DNA from: Opitutales bacterium
GTDB taxonomy: Bacteria; Verrucomicrobiota; Verrucomicrobiia; Opitutales; T3Sed10-336
NCBI GenBank assembly: GCA_007132315.1
Contig: SLOW01000336.1
Location: 1 to 9,183 of the forward strand
Reading direction: 5' to 3'
Length of the DNA stretch: 9,183 nt
Of this stretch, positions 5,370-9,183 are shown piece by piece (position 1 is the stretch's first letter; each line of letters opens with the position of its first letter). The notes under the pieces are model-generated. The model saw nothing but the letters and a program-made list of their open reading frames with translations, searched no databases and was not told the origin of the DNA. The position numbers and the translations under genes are program-made.

Positions 5370-6266
5370 ATGCCCAGCACGCGCGACATTCGCCGGCGCA
5401 TCAAGTCGGTAAAGAACACCAAGCAGATCACCAAGGCCATGGAGCTGGTGGCCGCCTCCAAGATGAAGAAGGCGCAAAACACCGCTCTGGCCGGGAATCC
5501 GTATTCGCTGCTGCTGTCCGAAATGCTGGCGGCCCTGGAGGAACAGGTCGAGAACCTTCGCCACCCGTTCCTCGAAGCCCGCGAGATCAAGACCCGCGGT
5601 ATCCTGCTGATAACCACCGACAAAGGCCTCTGCGGCGGCTTGAATGCCAACCTGTTCAAGGCGGTGACCAGCGAGGTCGATCGCGACGCCAAGTTCGTCT
5701 GCATCGGCCGCAAAGGAACCCAGTTCCTCGGCCGCACCCGTCGCAACCTGCTGGCCGACTTCTCGGTCAGCGAGAAGGTTGATTTCAATGAGGTGAAAGT
5801 CGTTTCCGAGTTTTTCACCGAGCAGTACCTGCAGCGGGAAATCGACACCCTCGAGATCATTTATCCGAAGTTCGTCAACACCCTGCGCCAGGAACCGACC
5901 GTTTACCCACTGCTGCCTCTGGCCAATCTCCGCGGAATTGTCGAGGAAATGCGCCGCCAGCAGGCGGAGAACGAAGACGAGGTCCAGGCCCACTTGCGGC
6001 GGGATGAGCGTGAGATGATTTTTGAACCGAGTCCCCACGAGGTGCTCTCCAACCTCCTCCCGCTCTACATCAACCAGCAGATCTACCAGTTCGTGCTCGA
6101 TGCCAAGGCCTCCGAGCACAGCGCCCGGATGGTGGCCATGAAAACCGCTTCCGACAACGCGACCAATCTTCTGGAGGAACTCACCCTCGAATACAACAAG
6201 GCACGCCAGGCGGCCATCACCCAGGAAATTCTGGAAATCGCCGCCGCCACAGCGTCCAACAGCTGA
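5370..6266 (+). CDS. atpG: F0F1 ATP synthase subunit gamma
   Basis: This is the central rotor shaft of F1. It has 298 residues, close to the usual 285-300. The N-terminal helix begins RDIRRRIKSVKNTKQITKAM (5-24) and continues ELVAASKMKKAQ, the classic gamma start that enters the alpha3beta3 cavity. TDKGLCGGLNANLF (near 84-97) is the conserved Rossmann-like core strand and helix. The C-terminal helix runs from about 240 (SEHSARMVAMKTASDNATN), continuing LLEELTLEYNKARQAAITQEI, as expected. The stretch between (about 190-225) is charged and variable. ATG 5370 is preceded by AAGAAGCGGAATACG, a weak ribosome site. It lies 36 nt after atpA and 25 nt before atpD, consistent with one transcript. Confidence 0.96.
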   Translation: MPSTRDIRRRIKSVKNTKQITKAMELVAASKMKKAQNTALAGNPYSLLLSEMLAALEEQVENLRHPFLEAREIKTRGILLITTDKGLCGGLNANLFKAVTSEVDRDAKFVCIGRKGTQFLGRTRRNLLADFSVSEKVDFNEVKVVSEFFTEQYLQREIDTLEIIYPKFVNTLRQEPTVYPLLPLANLRGIVEEMRRQQAENEDEVQAHLRRDEREMIFEPSPHEVLSNLLPLYINQQIYQFVLDAKASEHSARMVAMKTASDNATNLLEELTLEYNKARQAAITQEILEIAAATASNS

Positions 6267-6291
6267 TCCATCCCTTTAATTCACGAGAATC

Positions 6292-7719
6292 ATGAGCAAC
6301 ACTACAGGCAAAATCGTTCAAGTCATCGGACCGGTCGTCGATGCCAAGTTTCCCGCCGACAGCCTTCCGCCGATCTATCAGGCCCTGCGCGTTGATTTTA
6401 AAGTCGGCGACACCGATCAGCACGTCGTCCTGGAGGTTCACCAGCATCTGGGAGACGGCGTGGTTCGCGCCATCGCCATGTCCTCCACCGAGGGTCTGGT
6501 CCGCAGCATGGACGTGCACGATACCGGCGATATGATCTCCGTCCCGGTGGGCGAAGGGGTGCTCGGACGCATCTTCAACGTGACCGGTGACACGGTGGAC
6601 GAGCGCGGCGAGGTCAAGTTCGACAAAAGGCTCCCTATTCACCGCGAGCCGCCGAAGCTCGTGGACCAGGACACCAAGGCCACGATTCTCGAAACCGGGA
6701 TCAAGGTCATCGACCTCATTTGCCCCTTCATCAAGGGCGGCAAGGTCGGCGCCTTCGGAGGTGCCGGGGTCGGCAAGACGGTTGTCATCATGGAGCTGAT
6801 CAACAACATCGCCAAAACCCACGGCGGATTTTCCGTCTTCGCCGGGGTGGGCGAGCGCAGCCGCGAGGGCAACGACCTGTATCACGAAATGTCCGACGCC
6901 GGCGTCATCGACCAGAAGAATCTGGAGAACTCCAAAGTGGCGCTGGTTTACGGCCAGATGAACGAGCCCCCGGGCGCCCGGATGCGCGTCGGTCTGACCG
7001 CTCTCACCATGGCCGAGTACTTTCGCGACGAGCAGAATCAGGACGTGCTGCTTTTCATCGACAACATTTTCCGTTTTTCCCAAGCGGGCATGGAGGTCTC
7101 CGCGCTCCTCGGACGGTCCCCGTCCGCAGTGGGGTACCAGCCCACCCTCGCTTCGGAGATGGGAAATCTCCAGGAACGCATCACCTCCACCAACAAGGGG
7201 TCCATTACCTCCTTCCAGGCGGTTTACGTACCGGCGGACGACCTCACCGACCCGGCGCCGGCCAACACCTTCGCCCACCTCGACTCCACCATCGTGCTGG
7301 AGCGCTCCATCGCCGAGCTTGGGATCTACCCGGCCGTAGATCCACTGGCGTCGTCCTCGAACGCCCTCGATCCGATGATCGTCGGCCAAGAACACTACGA
7401 TGTCGCCCGCGGCGTTCAGAACGTGCTCCAGCGCTACAAGGACTTGCAGGACATCATCGCAATTCTCGGACTCGACGAGCTGTCGCCCGAAGACAAGCTC
7501 AGCGTGTACCGCGCCCGGAAAATCCAGCGCTTCCTGTCGCAACCGTTCAACGTCGCCGAAGTCTTCACCGGTGTGCCCGGAAAGATCGTCTCGCTGGAGG
7601 ACACCCTCCGCGGATTCAAGATGATCCTCGACGGCGAACTCGACGACGTGGCCGAAAACGATTTCTATATGAAGGGCGGAATCGACGAGGTCGTTCAACC
7701 GGCGGACGCCAAAGCCTGA
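6292..7719 (+). CDS. atpD: F0F1 ATP synthase subunit beta (catalytic)
   Basis: This is the catalytic subunit that makes or hydrolyses ATP. It has 475 residues. The P-loop GGAGVGKT is at 156-163. The catalytic Glu188 lies in GVGERSREGND (185-195; E. coli E181). LLFIDNIFRFSQAG (253-266) is the Walker B region, and VGYQPTLASEMG (280-291) is conserved. The DELSEED lever motif reads DELSPED (395-401), Pro replacing one Glu, still with four acidic residues. The N-terminal barrel starts GKIVQVIGPVVDAKFP. ATG 6292 has only CGAGAATC upstream, a poor Shine-Dalgarno. The minus strand is open across the whole gene, which is a codon-bias shadow. All key catalytic residues are present. Confidence 0.98.
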   Translation: MSNTTGKIVQVIGPVVDAKFPADSLPPIYQALRVDFKVGDTDQHVVLEVHQHLGDGVVRAIAMSSTEGLVRSMDVHDTGDMISVPVGEGVLGRIFNVTGDTVDERGEVKFDKRLPIHREPPKLVDQDTKATILETGIKVIDLICPFIKGGKVGAFGGAGVGKTVVIMELINNIAKTHGGFSVFAGVGERSREGNDLYHEMSDAGVIDQKNLENSKVALVYGQMNEPPGARMRVGLTALTMAEYFRDEQNQDVLLFIDNIFRFSQAGMEVSALLGRSPSAVGYQPTLASEMGNLQERITSTNKGSITSFQAVYVPADDLTDPAPANTFAHLDSTIVLERSIAELGIYPAVDPLASSSNALDPMIVGQEHYDVARGVQNVLQRYKDLQDIIAILGLDELSPEDKLSVYRARKIQRFLSQPFNVAEVFTGVPGKIVSLEDTLRGFKMILDGELDDVAENDFYMKGGIDEVVQPADAKA

Positions 7720-7760
7720 GTACCGGAACACCGGAGAGTCGGACCGGCGACTTTGCCACG

Positions 7761-7795
7761 ATCCAAAATCCGCAATCCAAGATCCAAAATTCGTT
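7761..7795 (+). repeat. Heptamer tandem repeat (ATCCAAA type) abutting the atpC start
   Basis: Consecutive 7-nt units read ATCCAAA (7761), ATCCGCA (7768), ATCCAAG (7775) and ATCCAAA (7782), then ATTCG at 7789. This belongs to the dispersed ATCCAAAATCCAAA-type repeats seen in intergenic DNA of many bacteria, whose spurious translations read like IQNPKSKIQN. It ends 1-7 nt before the atpC ATG and takes the place where a Shine-Dalgarno would be. Upstream in the same 77-nt gap, AGTCG (7737-7741) and CGACT (7748-7752) form a 5-bp hairpin. Confidence 0.75.
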
Positions 7796-7796
7796 C

Positions 7797-8204
7797 ATGC
7801 CACTCCTCCTTGAAATCGTCACACCGGAAAAACGGGTGTACAGCGACACCATCGAAACGGTGGTGCTGCCGACCGTGGAAGGAGAGCTCGGAATTCTCCC
7901 CGGCCACCTTCCGCTGCTGACCCAGCTGGAACCCGGCGAGTTGCGGGTGATGAAAGCCGGCGAACCCGAAACCCTCGCTGTCGGTGGCGGTTTTGTGGAA
8001 GTCGCGGCCGACAAGGTTTCCGTCTTGGCCGAATCCGCCATCGACATCGAGGAAATCGACGAAACCGCGGTCGAAAAGGCCATGGAGCGGGCCCAGAAGG
8101 CCCTCTCCGCCAAGGCGGAGCTCGATCCGTCGGAAGTCGAACGCCTCGAGAGCCTCGTCCGGTTCTCCGCCGCCCAGTTGATGATCAAGAAGCGGCGCAA
8201 ATGA
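7797..8204 (+). CDS. atpC: F0F1 ATP synthase subunit epsilon
   Basis: Epsilon binds gamma and the c-ring and can inhibit ATP hydrolysis through its C-terminal helices. It has 135 residues, the normal length. The N-terminal beta-sandwich starts LLLEIVTPEKRVYSDTIE and holds the conserved LPTVEGELGILPGHLPLLT (about 24-42), GELRV and VGGGFVEVAADKVSVLAE. Residues about 86-135 form the two-helix C-terminal domain, here rich in Glu and Lys and ending KKRRK. ATG 7797 is the only sensible start: the frame is open far upstream, but that part is an alternative frame of atpD plus the heptamer repeat. No Shine-Dalgarno is visible, as the repeat runs almost to the start codon. It is the last gene of the operon. 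Confidence 0.96.
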   Translation: MPLLLEIVTPEKRVYSDTIETVVLPTVEGELGILPGHLPLLTQLEPGELRVMKAGEPETLAVGGGFVEVAADKVSVLAESAIDIEEIDETAVEKAMERAQKALSAKAELDPSEVERLESLVRFSAAQLMIKKRRK

Positions 8205-8207
8205 TCG

Positions 8208-8224
8208 TCTCCGCTCCGCGGAGA
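8208..8224 (+). terminator. Possible terminator after atpC
   Basis: TCTCCGC (8208-8214) pairs perfectly with GCGGAGA (8218-8224) around loop TCC, 4 nt after the atpC stop. It is followed by TAATTATAA, which is AT-rich but not a true T-run. The position fits the end of the atp operon. Termination may be weak or Rho-assisted. Confidence 0.45.
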
Positions 8225-8249
8225 TAATTATAAAGAGAGTCCCGGGACC

Positions 8250-8262
8250 GCGGGCATCCCGC
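8250..8262. repeat. Small inverted repeat, GCGGG-CAT-CCCGC
   Basis: This is a perfect 5-bp stem with a 3-nt loop inside a GC-rich stretch (about 8240-8290) between the terminator hairpin and the tRNA. The surrounding phrase (GACCGCGGGCATCCCGCCCG) resembles short GC-rich dispersed repeats I associate with intergenic DNA of PVC-type genomes; this is recollection, not a search result. Confidence 0.35.
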
Positions 8263-8301
8263 CCGTCCGTCTGAACCAAGCCGCCCGCCCGCAAACCGCG
8301 G

Positions 8302-8307
8302 TTGACG
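8302..8307 (+). promoter_or_regulatory. Weak candidate -35 (TTGACG) for the tRNA gene
   Basis: TTGACG lies 36 nt before the first tRNA base. No good -10 hexamer sits at 16-18 nt spacing (the region reads GGTCAGGACATTC), so this is only a candidate. Read-through from the atp operon is the alternative. Confidence 0.2.
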
Positions 8308-8342
8308 CCTCCGGTCAAATCGGTCAGGACATTCTGTAAAGC

Positions 8343-8415
<73 letters not shown>

Positions 8416-8453
8416 CCCGCTTTCCCGTTACACGGCCCCCGAAAACCAAGCAC

Positions 8454-8476
8454 CGCAAGCCTGTCCGTAAGGACAG
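8454..8476 (+). repeat. REP-like hairpin, copy A
   Basis: A seven-base head CGCAAGC precedes the stem CTGTCC-GTAA-GGACAG (8461-8476). C8460 and G8477 add a seventh pair. The loop GTAA is a GNRA tetraloop. The head resembles the CGTAGGC of copies B and D with two transitions. Confidence 0.65.
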
Positions 8477-8523
8477 GGAGGACCGAACCGGGAACGCGTT
8501 CGCTCCATGTCACCCGCCCAACC

Positions 8524-8546
8524 CCGCCCTCACGGGCGGGCCTACG
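8524..8546 (-). repeat. REP-like hairpin, copy B (inverted)
   Basis: Read on the minus strand: head CGTAGGC (8546-8540), then stem CCGCCC-GTGA-GGGCGG (8539-8524). It is the same head and loop as copy D, but two stem pairs differ by compensatory changes on both sides. Confidence 0.7.
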
Positions 8547-8556
8547 TTCGGGTCCA

Positions 8557-8579
8557 AGTGAGTCGGTGCGTGAGGGCCG
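8557..8579 (+). repeat. REP-like hairpin, copy C (degenerate)
   Basis: The stem CGGTGC-GTGA-GGGCCG (8564-8579) has one G-G mismatch and one T-G wobble. The head AGTGAGT only partly matches CGTAGGC. It is separated from copy D by GAAAAC. Taken as a decayed copy of the same unit. Confidence 0.45.
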
Positions 8580-8585
8580 GAAAAC

Positions 8586-8608
8586 CGTAGGCCGGTCCGT
8601 GAGGACCG
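8586..8608 (+). repeat. REP-like hairpin, copy D
   Basis: Head CGTAGGC (8586-8592) and perfect 6-bp stem CGGTCC-GTGA-GGACCG (8593-8608). The GTAG head directly before a hairpin is the hallmark of REP sequences mobilised by RAYT (TnpA-REP, Y1 HUH) transposases; E. coli REPs also begin GTAGGCC. No RAYT gene lies in this window. With copy B in the opposite orientation it forms a BIME-like pair. Confidence 0.7.
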
Positions 8609-8690
8609 AGAGAGCCGGCACCCATTCGCGAGCCGCCTTCCCCTGCGTACGCCCCCCGAACCGGTTTCGCCCGCAGCTCCCGCCAGAGTG

Positions 8691-8737
8691 CTTGCCAGGC
8701 GGCAAGACCCGTATCTTCGGGCCATATGGGTGCCTGG
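8691..8737. other. Strongly structured non-coding element with alternative stems
   Basis: Fold 1: CCAGGC (8695-8700) pairs with GCCTGG (8732-8737), and ACCCGTAT (8707-8714) pairs with ATATGGGT (8724-8731, one G-U) around loop CTTCGGGCC, leaving GGCAAG as a bulge. Fold 2: CTTGCC (8691-8696) pairs with that same GGCAAG (8701-8706) around loop AGGC. The two folds exclude each other. No T-run follows. It matches no RNA family I can name. Confidence 0.5.
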
Positions 8738-8761
8738 ATTTGGAGATCAGAGAAAATGTTT

Positions 8762-8790
8762 TTGACAATTAGAAAAAATTATTTTTAGCT
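8762..8790 (+). promoter_or_regulatory. Candidate promoter for the secreted-protein gene
   Basis: A perfect -35 hexamer TTGACA (8762-8767) sits in an abrupt AT-rich island (AATTAGAAAAAATTATTTTTAG). The -10 at 17-nt spacing reads TTAGCT, a poor match, so only the -35 is convincing. It would give a leader of about 100 nt before the ATG at 8898. Confidence 0.35.
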
Positions 8791-8897
8791 GAGGTTGATT
8801 TCAGTGGCATTCCGAGAATGCGCTCATTTATCGTGCCCTGACGGGCTGCCTGATTGGTCCCGATACCACCACCGAAAAATAGAAAGGAGATCCCGGA

Positions 8898-9183
8898 ATG
8901 AGCCCCAGTAATCGACTCAGGTGTCGCGCGTTGCCGGTCCTGATTGTCGCCGCGGGCCTGTTCGCGTGCGAACGCGCCTACGGACGCTTCCATCTCTGGG
9001 AGATCCGGCAGATCTATTCCAACGCCGACGGCTCCGTTCAGTATATCAAGATGTTCAATCCTTCCGCCAACGAAGAGTTCGTGGGCGGGGAGACGATTTA
9101 CACGCACCGTGACGGCGGGCAGGATCAGCGGAGCTATACGTTTCCGTCGAATCTCGACACGGGCGGTCAGTCCACCGCGGGGC
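8898..9183 (+). CDS. Secreted protein, N-terminal part (runs off the window)
   Basis: ATG 8898 follows AAGGAG (8884-8889) with 8-nt spacing, the best Shine-Dalgarno site on the + strand. The visible 95 residues start with a basic n-region (MSPSNRLRCR) and a hydrophobic core (ALPVLIVAAGLFA), a signal peptide with likely cleavage near AYG (27-29) or, less likely, lipidation at Cys24 (LFAC). The mature part begins FHLWEIRQIYSNADGSVQYI and continues KMFNPSANEEFVGGETI, later YTFPSNLDTGGQSTAG. This pattern (LWxIxxxYSNADGxVQxI ... FPSNL ... TAG) is familiar from the N-terminus of secreted or surface proteins of unknown function in several phyla, where the next residues often read RxxLIAT. Function unknown. 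The C-terminus is outside the window. Confidence 0.85.
   Translation, partial: MSPSNRLRCRALPVLIVAAGLFACERAYGRFHLWEIRQIYSNADGSVQYIKMFNPSANEEFVGGETIYTHRDGGQDQRSYTFPSNLDTGGQSTAG

Larger units (their letters stand above)
8609..8897. other. Non-coding gap before the last gene
   Basis: With the tRNA-to-8608 part, this makes about 480 nt without a gene. After the REP-like copies the sequence is GC-rich to about 8740, including the folding element at 8691-8737, then turns sharply AT-rich (8752-8790). Two further perfect hairpins lie at 8807-8821 (GCATTC-CGA-GAATGC) and 8835-8846 (GCCC-TGAC-GGGC), and would be in the 5' leader of the last gene. I see no convincing protein-coding frame here. Confidence 0.6.

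Noticed and set aside
3801..6119. A 772-codon open frame on the minus strand across atpA and atpG
   Set aside because: It lies wholly opposite two certain genes, its translation is Gly/Val/Leu/Asp-rich without domains, and GC-rich codon bias commonly keeps this antisense frame open. The same applies to the 504-codon frame opposite atpD (6217-7731).
6720..8204. A 494-codon + frame ending with the atpC product
   Set aside because: Its first part is an Arg/His/Pro-rich alternative frame of atpD, then the heptamer repeat. Only the part from ATG 7797 is epsilon.
8454..8608. CRISPR array
   Set aside because: Repeats are short, variable, in both orientations and not separated by regular spacers; no cas genes are present.
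8557..8615. Hammerhead ribozyme (GTCCGTGAGGAC resembles a common stem II)
   Set aside because: The conserved CUGAUGA before the stem and GAAA after it are absent around the 8593-8608 stem, and no cleavage-site stem is seen. The stem is better explained as one of four REP-like units.

Overview
This window carries a complete F-type ATP synthase operon, atpB-atpE-atpF-atpH-atpA-atpG-atpD-atpC (subunits a, c, b, delta, alpha, gamma, beta, epsilon), running on the + strand from 1530 to 8204. It comes from a GC-rich bacterium. Three traits fit the PVC group, most likely Verrucomicrobiota: subunit a has a cleavable-looking signal peptide, subunit c has a GRNP loop, and delta is short. The intergenic regions also hold small dispersed repeats of kinds I associate with such genomes. 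The phylum is inferred from remembered family features, not from a search.

Layout: 1-75 is the tail of an unidentified gene. 108-281 is a remnant of a Phd/YefM-type antitoxin with no start codon, cut short at its C-terminus. 378-406 is a nonamer repeat just upstream of trmB (428-1054, tRNA m7G46 methyltransferase). A small minus-strand ORF (1082-1294) encodes an Arg-rich, single-pass membrane protein in the position where atpI or atpZ often lies. The atp operon follows. Its gene gaps are short (6-36 nt) except at three points: atpB/atpE (114 nt, possible long-range stem and A-rich leader), atpE/atpF (76 nt, strong 12-bp hairpin) and atpD/atpC (77 nt, heptamer tandem repeat abutting atpC).

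After atpC come a hairpin that may terminate the operon and a tRNA gene with anticodon CAT and the sequence signature of tRNA-Ile2. Next is a non-coding stretch of about 480 nt with four REP-like hairpins. The three best share a GTAG-type head and a GTRA loop, and show compensatory stem changes. A separate strongly folding element lies at 8691-8737. The window ends inside a secreted-protein gene (from 8898) with a good Shine-Dalgarno site.

How the parts work together: a and c form the proton path, b and delta the stator, and alpha, beta, gamma and epsilon the catalytic F1 part, with all catalytic residues I could check present. The core is ordinary and intact. The unusual material is in the gaps: the REP/BIME-like cluster, short repeats placed directly before start codons, and the small divergent membrane protein. 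I do not see a clear new multi-gene system here.
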